Positions 10,621-23,195 of a stretch of 64,000 nt of DNA are shown piece by piece (positions within the stretch are counted from its first letter, which is position 1; every line of letters starts with the position of its first letter). This DNA comes from Geosiphon pyriformis. Its lineage: Eukaryota > Glomeromycota > Glomeromycetes > Archaeosporales > Geosiphonaceae. Below the pieces are notes generated by a model, which was not told the origin of the DNA, searched no databases, and was given only the letters and a program-made list of their open reading frames with translations. The stretch lies in the NCBI GenBank assembly GCA_016748015.1, contig JAAOMT010000295.1, positions 316,604 through 380,603 on the forward strand, written 5' to 3'. The position numbers and the translations under genes were made by a program.

Positions 10621-12971
10621 TAGATAACAGCAGCTCTACTAAAAAGAGGTACTTCAGTTGGTTTCTTGATCTTGAAGGGAAAAATTGCTGCTAATAATTC
10701 ATCATTGGTAATGATTACTGGTGGAATGTTGTTGGTAAGTGGTTTTAGGTTGATTTCTAAGTTGTTGGGTGAGGCTTCTTTTGGGGTAATCAGAAGACTT
10801 AAATAATTCTAGGAACTTGGGTTTTGGACATACCTAGTTTCTGAGTTTCTTAGACATAATTTTGAGAATTGTTGAAATATGCTAGGGATTAGTTAATAAA
10901 CAACTATTATTGATCTTTAGTTTTGCTAAATGGTTCTTGGTCTTTGATTTCCATTGAACACAGTCATTTGTGACAGTATTTAAATGAATTAAAATTGATA
11001 AATCAGTTGTGGCTGTGGTGGTTAATATATTACAGATATTGCCAGTTGATATATTGGAGGTATGTATTTTGGTTGTTGCATTATTTGGGTGTAATTAGGT
11101 TAAGACTAATCTTGATTTGAGTAATAATTCAGAGTTTGAAATCTGTGATCAGAGTTTTGATATTAATTTCTCAATTATAAGTTATTGTTATAAACTTGGC
11201 AGCTAGCTTTAACATGATTTTGTTTATCACAATTATAGCAAATATGCATCTCTGATTGCCATGATTGATTGATCAATAATGATGAACATGTCTGATTTTA
11301 GAAACAATTTGAGTTTTCTGAATTATTATGTCATTGTAGAGGTTGATAGATTGTCTGATTGTTAACTAAATATCTCTTTAATTTCTGATTGATTAAATTA
11401 CTGAACTGCTTCAATTTGGAATTTAAGTTAGATAATCTATTTATTACTAGATTTACAGCTTGGGTATGGTTGGCTTTTAATTCAGCTATTTCAAAATCTC
11501 AGACATAAATAACTGCTACTTGAAGATCTGCAGAGTGTAATAGACATATATATTGAAAAATGCTACTGTGCAGATCTCTGATAAATTGATTTAAAATTTG
11601 TGGTGCTGTAAAATAATCAGCTTGTATTGCCTGAATTTGGTGTAGATTTTTGTGGAAGCATTCTAAGTAAGTAGTAACTGCTTCAGTTTCTTCTTGCTTA
11701 ATGATAGTAAAGATATTGACTAGACAATTAATACTATTATTGTTGCTGAAATATTGTAGAAACTCAAGCTTAAATGTGTTGAAATCCTGAAGTTTGTTGG
11801 TCAAGCTTTGATATCATAAGTTGGCAGTATCCTAAAGAAAGTATGGAATGGCTTGTATGGCTTTGACATCATTTTATTTATTGGCTGTGATGGCTTTTTT
11901 GACATTGTTTAGCCATATCTAAGCATCCTTTTCTTTACTGGTAAATTTTTTGATTTTTGCGATTGGAGCATATACCATTGGAGCTATGAGTGGTGGCTAT
12001 TGTGGTTGTGATAATTGTTGAAGTGGCTGTTGTGATTGTTGCTAAGGTGATACTTGTGGCTGTTAAATTGGTTCAGCAATCAAATTAATTGGTGGCTGAT
12101 TGATAATAATTATTGGAGGTAAGTTTTGTTGATTATTAATGTTAGGGTTTGGATTGTTCTAATTTTGTGGAGTTTGAATATTCAAAGTTTTAATTTCTAG
12201 ATTTTCCAAAATTGGGTTTTGGTAGTTAAATTTTTGATCTTTATCATCATTTTCTTCTGATTCCATTACTTCCCAAAGACTTGTGGTTCCAAAATCTGGT
12301 TGAGGTGGTGGTAATTAAAATCCTAATGGCATTGGTAATTGTGATTTAAATTCCTCAAAATAATTGTTGTAGGTCTCTAATAATTCTGCTTTTTTTTTGT
12401 TTACTTTAAAATGAAAGTTGAACTAACAATGGTTTTACATTTAAGGTGGACACATCTGATAATAAAATGTTAATAGCACTTCTGGATATATAGTAATATG
12501 ATGGGTTGATTGGAAATTCTACTCTTGTTTTTTTCCAAGTAGATGGTTGTATTTTTTGAAGTGTTACTGCTGGTGTTTGTAGTTTTCCTTTGCCTTTGTT
12601 TGTGTAATTGGGTATTTTTTTTGAGTGTGATGTTCAATTTCTCTATTAATTTCAGTGAGAATTGTTGTAAAATTATGATTTGCTGGTAGACTGGTATTTT
12701 GAATTAATTTGTTGTAAAAATTTCCTCTTGTGAAGTCAGTTTTTACTAGTACTCCTAGCAAATATGAGATTTTTTTGTTAATGTAAAAATTGAAAGCTGA
12801 TTCTGTTGATAGGTGATTGTTGGTTAATCCCAAGTGTTAACATTAATATTGGAATAAGAATTTGGTAAATCCTAAATGGTTTGTTCCTATTTTTTCTGAT
12901 TCTGCCACTTTTAAATAGTTGTGTGTTATTGCTGGTTCTTTGTAGAATTAGATCTTACAGAGAGCACTAAA
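10621..12971 (-). pseudogene. Family 1 LTR element A, gag and protease-upstream relic
   Basis: Minus-strand internal region of an LTR element whose 5' LTR is 12972-13808. After a decayed primer site (AGAGCACTAAATG on plus, 12961-12973), a gag start is open at 12833-12564 (MGLTNNHLSTESAFNFY...). Much of the middle is stop-ridden. The clearest gag segment is 11804-11499 (MTNKLQDFNTFKLEFLQYFSNNN..., ending in LLHSADLQVAVIYV), the helical region typical of retrotransposon gag. Downstream, 11400-10650 holds a degraded knuckle (about 11200-11260) and the lead-in to the protease. Nearly every part aligns with element D (21813-19560). The protease itself is replaced by the LTR of element B, so A is truncated. 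Confidence 0.7.
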
Positions 12972-13808
12972 TGTTACAGGTAATTATTTGGGGTCTTGAA
13001 TCAAATAACAAACTCATAACTTGGTGCTTAATTGATAATATAGTGATGTTGGTATCTAAAAGTTTTGATTGTCTGAAGATTTTGATTGAGTTCTTTGTAT
13101 AATAGACAGAGATTCAATAGTTGTTTTCAGTAGTCTCTCAGAATTGCAATTCTATTAATTTTTTTCTTGGCTTAGTGGCTGACAATCTTCTGGTAAGCAA
13201 TTCATATTTCTTACATGTTTTACCCACTTGCAGAGGTCTTTTACCAAGCAATTTTTGACATCAATACCTCAGTGCTTTATTTTTTAATCAATTAATCAAC
13301 AACAAGAAATAACAAAAATAAACAAAAAATAAATAAATAAAAGAAAAGAAAAAATTAAGCTAAGACAATGAATGTTAGTATCCTGTCAATAGCCGTGATC
13401 AAGAGCTATTGTTCCAGTGTAATTAAATATCAGTTACTATCAACATGAAGTGTTGATAGTGGAGAGTAGATTGAGATAACAAATAATTATTTATTGATAT
13501 TTGTGAATTAGAATGTTGCTTAGATAAAATCTTAATGGAAAGATCTGTCTTTTTTATTTTTAATATTACTGCTATATATACATAATTAAGATTCTTCAAT
13601 TTCTCAATTCTTTACCTTAGGAATTCTAGAATTCTTAGAATCCTGCAATTCTTTTAAGAGGAATCCTGCAATTCTTTGTATAAGAATCCTAAAATTTTTG
13701 AAATCCTGCAATTCTTTTGAGAAAAATCCTGAAATTCCATATTTACTATGACTACTTCTGATTGGCTAATTTATATGCTAATATACTTCTTGTATTCTAT
13801 AAGTAATA
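12972..13808 (-). repeat. Family 1 LTR (5' LTR of element A)
   Basis: An 837-bp block with ends TGTTAC (12972) and GTAATA (13803-13808, for GTAACA). It is collinear with the LTRs at 2570-3450 and 21952-22780. It contains the GACAGAGATTCAATAG word near 13106, an A-rich tract at about 13310-13360 and a minisatellite at 13610-13735. Orientation is taken from the gag frames, which run leftwards from it. Confidence 0.85.
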
Positions 13809-14209
13809 GTGATTAAGTATTAGATTCTATTAACATAGAGTGTTAATAGTATGGAAGTAATTAATATTTTTAATTAAGTAATAATAATATAAGTTTGATG
13901 ATAATTAGATATTTTTATTAATATTAATGTAATTTTATTTTAAGTTATAAAAAACTATTTTTTGAAGAAAAGAGTAGAATAAGTAATTACTATTAACTAC
14001 TGTTCTGTCTAAGTCAAATACTTCTTCTGTTTTTAATACTCTTATTATATATATATAATTTATATTATACAAAATTCCTTAAGAGAAATTCTGTAATTCT
14101 GGAATCTTGCAATTCCCTAAAAAAAATTTTAAAATTCTTTTTTTTATTACACTTATTTTTAATTGGCTATTTTATTTATTGTTATAATTCCTAATTTCTA
14201 TGAGTAACA
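13809..14209 (-). repeat. Partial, decayed family 1 LTR
   Basis: Directly abuts the previous LTR. Shared words include TATTAACATAGAGTGTTAATAGT (about 13829), the TATATATATA...TTTATATTA stretch before the repeat, and AATCTTGCAATTCC (14103). It ends ATGAGTAACA at 14200-14209. Only the outer half of the LTR is present. Confidence 0.7.
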
Positions 14210-14379
14210 ATAGTTTATTGTTTTTATTAAGTTAAACTATATATATATATTTTTTTAATTTTACAAAATAAATTTTAAAAACTTAATATTTTTTATTATT
14301 TTGTTATTATTGGTTATTTTATGCTATTTTATATTATTTTTAATTAAAAATATTGTCAAAAAAACTTTTTTTTTTATGT

Positions 14380-15935
14380 CCCAAATTCTTCAAAGAACAT
14401 AATTTTAATAAAGAAGTTTTTTATTTTTTCTTGTTGTCTTTATCAATATTTTTTACTTTAATAACTCCTTTGTTGTAAACTTGGAAGCTATTTTAGATAG
14501 TAATATGTTTAAAAAAAAGCATCTAAAAAAGCTTTTCATGGTCTTATTAGTGGTTTTTTCTCTTAAAAAAAGAAAGTTTTTTTTGATAACATTAAACACT
14601 TTAATAATAAATAAGACATCTTTTTAATCAAGTCTGGTTCTGGTAATAGTATGTTTTCAAATATAGATGGTAATTCTAATGATAATAAACATAATAAATA
14701 TGTATTTAGTATTAGTAATGATTTTTTTTTTGGCTTAGCTGCTACTATTTTCAAAACTAAAAAAGTGGCTTCTACTATGGTTTTTGGTTTTTTTTTAGTT
14801 CTCTCAATTTTAATATGAATAAAAAAATTGAATTTCTCTTATTTTTTCTTAGTTTCTTTTTGAACAGAAAATAGATTGATTCTGAGATTATTAAAACTTA
14901 GATAGAAGTATCTATCAAAAAATTTTTTACTTTGAATATTAATTTTTTGGCTGTAGAAAACAAGTCAACAATGGCAAAAACTCAGATAATCAGAAAACTA
15001 TTTTTAATAATTAATAGTTTTGGAAGGGCTATTATTCCCTTAAAATTTGAAAAAATCATTTAATTAACATTTATATCTGATAAAAGTTTAAAAAAAACTG
15101 TATTATTGGCTAAAAATAAGAGAATTATTGTAAACAACAATGTTAAAAACAAAAAATTTGTTTAGATTAGGCTGTTATTATTAAGAAAATTTTCATAAAT
15201 ACACCAAAAAAAATAATTATTACAGCTCTTTCCAAGTTTGGTTAAGTAATATTAATCTAATTACAATTAATTAAAATATGGCAGAAGGCTGTAGTAAAAT
15301 TTGCCAATTAAATTAGGCTAATTAATTGACAGCAAAGTAGTTATTTTTTATTAGAAAAAATTCAGTGCATATGGCAAAGGCTGTAAGAAATTATAAAGTC
15401 TGGATGTTAAAAGATCAGTTTAGAATGTTTCTGTTTATTTTGTTTGTAAAAACAACTGTTTATAATTTTGGTGTTCTATTAGAAAAGACTGGTGAGAAAA
15501 CTTGTATCATAAACTATTTATTTGATATTAGTAATAGAGTTTGCTGTATAGTAGTTGGCTTTAAATTAGAAAAAAAATTGGAATTAACTTTTTGCACAGA
15601 ATTTATTCTGAATAGTGTTAAGCTTTTTTAGACTAAAATGAATCTGGTTTGTTGTAAAAGATACAGACATTTCAAATATTCAGTTTTAAAGTGTAATGCA
15701 TTAGGTGTTTGTGTTTTGCTCTTTAAGAAAACATATAAAAAGATTGTTTTAAAAGAAAATTGTCTTTAATTAACTAGATTGTATGTTAAAAAAAGTGTTT
15801 TTATTTTTTATCTTGCTGCCTTTGGTAGCAAATTTTAGGTGCAGGTGGTTTTACTAACTGTTTCATTTGATAATATTTGCTCTGATTTTGGCTCTGGATC
15901 TCCTCTTTCTAATACATCTTTGGTTCAGGCTTTGA
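14380..15935 (+). pseudogene. LINE ORF1 relic, 5' part
   Basis: Decayed copy of the 5' UTR and ORF1 of the LINE. TGTCCCAAATTCTTCAAAG (about 14376) matches the 5' UTR at 24193. The frame at 15365-15631 (MAKAVRNYKVWMLKDQFRMF...KTCIINYLFDISNRVCCIVV) aligns with the ORF1 segment VAKAVKDREMWASRDWYKVL...KTCVIN near 25165-25350. The copy stops at about 15935, within the Ser/Gly-rich region after the knuckle, where it meets the LTR element C. Many stops and AT drift; non-functional. Confidence 0.75.
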
Positions 15936-18507
15936 GTAAGGGATATTTCATTCAGGGGTTTCAGGTTCAGAGTGTGGAATAAAATGTTCTTGTTCAGTTT
16001 TCTCAGCCCAATTAAACGTTGATCCAAGAGCCATGAATGTTTTGATTATTGGTTTTTCTTTTTCTGGTTTAAATTCAAAAGCCAGGGCTTTTTCGGAGTG
16101 TTTGTTGAATGTACCACAAGTGGCAAGTACTCGGGCATGTTGTCCTTGGTAAGAGATTTGTAGTTCTTGGGTTTCCCAGTCTAATTTCACATTGGTTTTT
16201 TAAAGCCAGTCATTTCCGACAAGAGCTTGATACTAAAGAGTGTCCATTACAAAAACTTTGACTGGAATGGTGATTTCATCAAGAGTGAATAGAAAATTGT
16301 CAATTTCTCCTACTGGAGTCTTTTTCATGCTATCAGCAGTGACAATTACTGTTTGAGCTAGTCAGTCAACATTTCTCTTTAACTGTTGCATCAACTGGTA
16401 AGTAATAATACTTCCAGCAGATCCACTGTCTAGGATTAAGCGAATTGTCTTTCTTTTAACTTCAGCTTCAGTATACATAGCTGTGATTGCTTTCTGTTTA
16501 TTTGTGGCTGCATTGCTAAGCAGGAATGGTGACTCATTTACTTCGAACTCAAAAGGGAATATATCTGAAAGGTTGGCATTTTCAGCAATTCTGGCTGGTG
16601 GGATTGTGGTAACAGTATAGGAAGAGTTTTGTTGTTGTGCTGCAGCTCTATCTTCTAAGAGTGCAGTATGGCAAAAATTCTGTTCTTCTGGCATCATAAG
16701 ATAACTAGGTTGAGTATAATAGTGGCTGGGTTTTGGTTGAGCTGAATTTTGGGGAACCAATTGGTTGTTCGAATTGATTCTATTGTTGTTTACTTGGTAT
16801 TAGTTTTGTGGTGTAAACTGATTTTGCAGAATCAATCTTCGAGCAGGCACTTAATAATGTTGTGTGAGTGGTTGTTGGTATTGCTGTTGGATTGGCTGTG
16901 AGGCAGGCTGATAATAGTTACTTTGGTATTGGGGTCTTGGTAGATAGTAAGCTGGTAGTAGTAGTTGATAATAAAATTGCTGTGGTGGAAAGTAACGTTA
17001 ATTACTCCTATTTTGTTAGTTTCATTGTAGCTTTCTGCAATCTCTTTTCCAGTGGCCAGGAATTCCACAATAATGGCAATTCTGAGGCTGGTTATTAGAA
17101 AGTAATGTGAAGTTATTTTGATTTTGTCTTTGGTGTGGTTAATATCTTTGGGGTTGCTGTTGTTGTTGTTGGTTGGTAAAGTAGTTTTCAACTTTTTTGG
17201 TTAATTGGTTAATCTTCAGCTACTGAGCTGGTTTCTCCAATAGCCAGGTTAACAAGTTTGGTACAGTTGGCTTCTTTCATGGCCATTTCATAGTTTTTTG
17301 CCTGTTGAATAGCAGTGGCTAAATCTTCTGGTGCATGTGAGTGAACTTTCTTAATAAGTTTGTCTTTTAGTCCAGCAATAAATTGATCCAAAATTTGTGC
17401 ATTGGAGTAGTATTCATTGGTTTTCAATTGCTGAATCCTTTTAAGCAGTTTGTTGAATTTCTCAAGGTAAGTTATAACAGATTCACTTGGTTCTTGCTTG
17501 ATATTTCAGAACCAATTTCAAAGAGTGATAAAAGTGTTATTGTCAGTGAACTGTTCTAGAAAAGCAGTTTTGAATGCTTCCCAGTGTTCTAATGGGACTT
17601 CTAAGTTTTCAAACCATTCACCAGCCATTCCTTGTAAGAAGTATAGAATTGCTTTTAACATTCTGGCAGCATTCCAACCATTTGCATCTCCTGCTTTTGA
17701 GACTTTGTCAAGCCATTCTTGAGAACTGGTTTCGCTGTCTTTTCCTGTGAACTCAGGAATTTTTGCGATATATGTGAAGGCCATTTCTTCTTTGTTTTCT
17801 GAGTCTTCTGTTTTTTGTTCTGATTTGGTCTCTTCACTTCAATTTTCTGCTAAGTAGTCAATAAGGTTTGTGCTAGTTAATATTAGTTCCTGTTGCTAAA
17901 TAGGGCTTTTGGGTGACTGAAAATCTTCTATTCTTGAAAACTGAATAAGTGATGAGCTTGGTGTTTGTGGTTGAGCAAGTAAAGCTGGAAATAGTGTGAT
18001 TAAGAGTGGTAATTTAAAGCTGGTTTCTTGTTCTGGAGTTTGTAAATGTTTGGTAGTGGTTTTAAGTGTATTGGGAGTAGTTCTGAGTTTTTGTTTCTTT
18101 TTTCCTTTTCCTTCTTTTGTTTTCAATTCAAAACTAAGAGAAAATTTCTGTTTTACTGGGTAATTCTCTTCATAATACTGAATGATATTGAAGTTGAGTT
18201 CTTGGAAATATGTTTCAAGTATTTGACTGTTAAAATCCTGAGTGTTTTGACAAGAGTGATGTACTAAGCTTTTATATAAGTTGTATCTAACTTCTAAAAT
18301 GTTGTAGTCTCCAAAAAGATAATTGTTGATGCGATTTTCAATGTACTGGTAAAGTGTTTTCTTGAATGTTTCAATTCCATCTGGGATGTTAAATCTCTGC
18401 TTGCAGTGGGTGTAGATTGACTGATAATACTCTAGAGTTGTTGTATCTGATGTGGTCGCCATTTTGAAGTTGTTTTTGCTGTGTTGTTTCCATGAGAGAG
18501 CACCAAA
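15936..18507 (-). pseudogene. Family 2 LTR element C, gag-protease polyprotein relic
   Basis: Best-preserved internal region of the family 2 element, read leftwards. Gag starts at 18462 (MATTSDTTTLEYYQSIYTHC..., open to 17896). It continues at 17784-17518 (MAFTYIAKIPEFTGKDSETS..., LYFLQGMAGEWFENL, EQFTDNN, a gag capsid-type helix region), 17427-17209 (YYSNAQILDQFIAGLKDKLI) and 17191-16832 (Gln/Asn-rich). The retropepsin lies at 16760-15948: TIRLILDSGSAGSIITYQLM carries the DSG catalytic triad and ALVGNDWL lies downstream. The segments differ only by a few stops and shifts. Past the protease the element is cut at about 15936. There is no RT, RNase H or integrase. Confidence 0.8.
18491..18507 (-). 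other. Probable tRNA primer binding site of element C
   Basis: Immediately inside the LTR, the minus strand reads TTTGGTGCTCTCTCATG. TGGTGCTCTC would pair with a tRNA 3' end finishing GAGAGCACCA. The same TGGTGC box follows the LTRs of elements A (decayed) and D. The tRNA species was not identified. Confidence 0.55.
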
Positions 18508-19472
18508 TGTTACTGGAAGTTTTTGGTCTCTTCTTAGCTCTTGTATATTTGTTGTAATGCTGTTAATTCATGATTATGAGAAGTGTTTGAACCTCCGATA
18601 ACTGAATTTATCTTCAAATTATTTCCTATAATTTGAACTGCTGGACTTATAAGTGAAATGGCCAATTCCATGCCAGTTGCTTTGTGTAGTTACATTGTAG
18701 TAAATGTCAACTCTTTTCCAGGAATTGCTTGTTTGGAAGCTCACTAAAAATGTGTAGTTACTCTGCTATGAAATTCAACTCTTCTACAGGAATCTCGTTT
18801 GTAGGCTACCCTAATAATTATAATAAGAAAATAAAAGAAATGTAAAAGAAATAGAATTCTGTCAAGGGAAACGTTTTCTATCCAGACCTGGAGTCATTAA
18901 CAGTTTACTAAAATTGGTAGCTAATCAATTTCGAAATGTTAGTTGGGTTTTGAGAATTTTTCAAGTGCAATAATTAAAGAATTTGGTTTTTCGAATTATT
19001 TGATATTTATTTCTTTCTGTGTGTGTAGGAATGGTTCTAAGTAATAAATCTAAAGTAAGATGCATTTTCTCGAAAAAAAAAGCTCTTCTTTTATACAACT
19101 TGTTGTAACACTATTCTATGAACTTGAACTTTGCTCTTTTCTACAATTTCGCTGAACTAAAGATACATTTCAGTGAACTACAAGTTATTTCTACGAACTA
19201 TTAGATATTTCAGTGAACTATCAATTATTTCAGTGAATTTTTACAAATTTCGGCAAACTTTTTGAATGTTACATATTTCGAGGTATTGCATAATTGATCA
19301 TCACACTTAGGTTATATTTGTGTTATGTACCAATTGAGTTATTAATTAAATGATAATTTCAGACATTTTGCTAATGTAATAAGTAATAATTTGAAACAAT
19401 AATATATGCTAATTAATGATAGGAATAAGATAATTTCATGTTAAATGATATCTCTAATTTTGTCTGATAACA
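18508..19472 (-). repeat. Family 2 LTR (5' LTR of element C)
   Basis: A 965-bp block which on the minus strand starts TGTTATCAG (19472) and ends CCAGTAACA (18508), so it has TG...CA termini. Its homologue is 5855-6766 on the plus strand. A run of about six imperfect repeats built on TTTCAGTGAACTA lies at 19145-19260. The block interrupts the protease frame of element D at 19472: that frame continues up to GTTGATCA and is then replaced by LTR sequence, so this is the younger insertion. Confidence 0.75.
19145..19260. repeat. Short tandem repeat in family 2 LTR
   Basis: About six units of roughly 18-22 bp containing TTTCAGTGAACTA or TTTCTACGAACTA. The AT-drifted counterpart is visible at 6065-6185 (TTTACTAAAATAT type). 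Confidence 0.7.
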
Positions 19473-21951
19473 ATGATCAACTTAGTGACCTAATTAGTTC
19501 ATGAGTTATTGTGTGATAATATTGTTTGCGGAACTACTATCTAAGATTAGTTTTATGGTCTAACCATCAACTTTAGCATTAGTGTACATGGCAGTAATAA
19601 GTTTCTTTTTAAGTATAGCTCTACTGAACAATAGTGTTTGTAATGGTTTCTTGAATTTGAATAGGAAGATTGCTAATAGCAATTCATCATTGGTTACAGT
19701 GGCTGAAGATATGTTGCTGGTAAGTGATTTGTTTTGATTGGGTTCCCGATTGTTGGATGAAGTGTCTTCTAAGGTAACCAGAAAACTTAAATAGTGTGAA
19801 GAATTTGGGTTTTGGACATATCTAGTCTCCAAATTCCAAGAGCATGTTTCTGGTTGTTGAGTGGAAGAGCTGGGAATCAGTTAATGGACAACTATCACTG
19901 ATCTCCAGTTTTGTTGTATCATTTTCAGCCTTTGTGTTCCAGTTTGGGATAAGTTTTGTGGTGGTGTTTGAATTTGTTGGGACTGGTATATTACTTGTGA
20001 CTACAGCTAATAAATGATAGGTGTTGTCAGCTGATAAATTGGAACTTAATATACTAGTGATTGATAAATTGGCTGTTGCATTATTTGAGTATAATAAGAT
20101 GAGTATTGATCCTGAGTTAAGTATTGATTCGGAGTTTGAAACCTACAATCAGGATTCCAGTAGTGATTTCCTGATCATGGGTTATTATTATAAGAATGGC
20201 AGTTGATTTTCAAATGGTCTTATTTACCACAATTGTGGCAGATATGCATCTTTTATTGTTATGGCTAATTGGATGATGATAGAAAACATGACTAATTTTG
20301 GAAGCAATTCATGTTTTCTGAATTATTGTGTTGTTGGGGTGGCTAATAAATTGCATAATTGTCAGCTAAGTATCCTTCTAATTTCTGATTAATTGAATCA
20401 CTGAGTTGCTTTAATTTGGAATCCAAGTCAGATGATTTATTCATGACTAGATTGACAGCTTGGGCATGGTTTGTTTCAAGTTTGGCAGATTTAAAATCTT
20501 TTGTATTGGTAATTGTGTCTTGGAGAGTTTGCAGATGCATTGAGCATATGCACTGGAGAATGCTACTACATAATTTATGAATGAACTGGTTCAAAATCTG
20601 TGGTACTGTAAAGTAATTCGCATTAATTACTTGTATTTGGTGCAAGTTTCTATGAAAACATCCTAAATAAGTAGTAACTGCTTTAGTTTCTCCTTGCTTA
20701 ATGGTGGTGAAAGTATTGGCTAAGCAATTAATACTGTTATTATTGCTAAAATATCTCAAAAACTCAAGCTTAAATGCATTAAAATCCTGAGGTTTGTTGA
20801 CCAAGCTCTAATACCATGAGTTAGCAGTATCCTAAAAGAAGTATGGAATGGCTTGCATGACTTGTGCATTATTCTATTCATTGGCTGTGATGACTTTTTT
20901 CACATCATTCAACCATACTTGGGTGTTATTCTCTTTGCCAGTGAATTTTTTGAGTTTTGCTATTGGGGCATAGGCCATTGGATCCAAGTTTGGTTGTTGC
21001 AGTTGTTGAAGAGGTAATTGCTAAGGTAGTATTGACAGCTGTTAAAGTTGTTTAGCAATTGGATTAATTAGTTGTTGATTAATGATGATTTCTGGAAGTA
21101 AGTTTTGCTAATTAATTAATTCGGAGTTTGAATTGTTTTGAGTTTACTAGGTTTGAATATTTGGAGTTTTAACTTCTGGATTTTCTGCAATTGGATTTTG
21201 ATAATTAAATTTTTGATCCTCTTTTTTTTTTTTCTGATGCCATTATCTTCCAAGAACTTGTGATTCCGAAATCTGGTGAAGATGACAGTAATTAGAATCC
21301 TGATGGCATTGGTAATTGTGATTTGAATCCTTCAAAGTAATTGCTGTATGTTTCCAATAACTCTGCTTTCTTTTGTTTACTTTGAAATAGGAGTTATCCA
21401 AATGTTGATGTTATATTTAATGTGAATGCACCTGCTGATGCAATATTAATGGTACTTCTGGGTGTATAATAGTATGATAGATATAGTGAAGATTCAATTC
21501 TTTGTTTCTTTCACATTAGTAATTGTATTTTTTTTAGAGTTGCTGCTGGTGTTTGTAACTTTCTTTTACTTTTATTTGTGTAGATAATGGAAAATTGTTG
21601 TTGAGTGTATCTTTCAATTTTTTGATTAATTTTTCTAATGATTGGTGTAAAACTGTAATTTTGTGATAAGCTGGTGTGTTGGATTAATTCTGTATAGAAA
21701 TTTTCTCTCACTGATTCAATGTCAACTGGTTTTTTCAGAAAATCTGTGATTCTCTCATTGACATAAAAGTTGAAGACTGATTCCACTAGATAATGGTTGT
21801 TGGTTAAGCCCAATTGTTGACTGTACTGTTAAAATAAGAATTTAGCAAATTCTAAATGGTTTGTCCCTATTATTTCTGATTCTGCCACTTTTGAATAATT
21901 GTTGTTTGGTGCTGGTTTTCTGTAGGATTATATCTCACAGAAAGCACCAAA
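19473..21951 (-). pseudogene. Family 1 LTR element D, gag and start of protease
   Basis: Minus-strand relic following the LTR 21952-22780. Gag begins at 21813 (MGLTNNHYLVESVFNFYVNE, open to 21511). It resumes at 20804-20343 (MVNKPQDFNAFKLEFLRYFS..., AVTTYLGCFHRNLHQIQ, then ETNHAQAVNLVMNKSSDLDS), a helical gag region matching element A. After a degraded knuckle at about 20200-20240, 19832-19560 leads into the protease box LILDSSSANNIITQ near 19545. The frame is cut by the family 2 LTR at 19472. Element D was therefore a target for element C and lost everything after the protease active site. Confidence 0.7.
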
Positions 21952-22780
21952 TATTACAGGTGATTATTTGGAGTCTCAAATCAAATAACAAACCTGTAAC
22001 TTAGTGTTCAATTGATATATTGATGTTGGTAATTTCTGAAGATGTGTTTTTTGAAGGTTTTTTGTTGAGTTCTTTGTATAATAGACAGAGATTCAATTGA
22101 TAGTTTTATCTATAGCTTCCTAAAACTGCAGTTTTGTTAATTTTTTTCTCAGCATGATGGCTGGTAATCCTTCTGGTAAAATATTCTCAATTCCAAGTGT
22201 CTATTCTTATTTCTGAGTCTTTTACCAGTGCTATATTCTAATGTCAGTACCTCTGTGTATATATTTTTTTAAACAAGTTAACAAACAACAAAGAAAATAA
22301 AGCAAGAAAATAAATAAAAAAAATAAAAAAATAAAAAAATAAACCAAGACAATTTACATATTAGTATTCCATTAATAGCTGTGATCAAGAGCTATTGTTT
22401 CAGTGTGATTAAGTATCAATTATTATCAACACTTCATGTTGATAGTAAGAAATAGATTGAGATAATGAATAATTATTTATTAATATTTGTGAATAAAAAG
22501 GTTGCTTAGATTAAATCTAAATTAAACAGTATGTCTTTTTTACTTTTAATGCTATCACTATATATACATAATTGAGATTTTTCAATTCCTCAATTCTTTA
22601 TACCAGGAATCCTGGAATTCCTGAAATCCTGCAATTCTTTTTGAGAAAAATTCTGGAATTCTGGAATCCTGTGATTCCTTATACAAGAATTCTGAAATTC
22701 CTAGAATTCTACATTTACTATGACTACTTCTAATTAGCTAATTTATATGCTAATATACTTCTTATATTTTATGAGTAACA
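21952..22780 (-). repeat. Family 1 LTR (5' LTR of element D)
   Basis: An 829-bp block, ends TATTAC (for TGTTAC) at 21952 and GTAACA at 22775-22780, collinear with 2570-3450. It includes the AACAAACCTGTAACTTAGTG word (21988), GACAGAGATTCAATTG (22085), an A-rich tract (22280-22345) and a GGAATCC-type minisatellite (22600-22715). The adjacent AGCACCAAA (21944-21952) is the primer site. Confidence 0.85.
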
Positions 22781-23195
22781 ATTGTAATTGACTTTGCTCA
22801 ATATTTGGCTGAAAAGTATTAAAGTAAGCTATAACTATTAAAAGCAAAATTTAGAATAAATATAAAAAAAATGATTTAATTAATAATATGAAAGTGATTT
22901 CTGCTTTTTTTTATAGTGTATCTGGTTGTCTATTGGTAAAGTTATTTGTTTGCTTGGTATTATTGAGTTTTTTGCTGTAAATTTTGATTTGTATAAAGCT
23001 TATTATTTTTTTTAAATATTTATAATGGTGCAAAAATATATATAGGTGTATAGTGTTGTTTTGATTAGTTTAAATAGCTAGTTATATATAATAAACATAT
23101 AAACCATGTTTGGTTAGATTCACTTAGTTTGTTTTTGTATACTAAATAGTAGTTGAACTGCACTTATTAAATAAATAAATAAAAAATAATAATAT
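22781..23195 (+). pseudogene. LINE 3'-end fragment
   Basis: Decayed 3' end of the LINE family. GGTGTATAGTGTTGTTTTGATTAG at 23045 matches the 3' end at 4143 and 30830, and GGTTAGATTCACTTAGTTTG (23110) and the AAATAAATAAATAAAAAATA tail (23168-23188) follow. The ORF2 C-terminus before it is too degraded to read. It abuts the family 1 LTR directly. Confidence 0.7.

Noticed and set aside
16868-17098. Plus-strand frame with Val/Ser-rich translation
   Set aside because: It is antisense to the Gln/Asn-rich gag region of element C, which has family homologues; a shadow frame.
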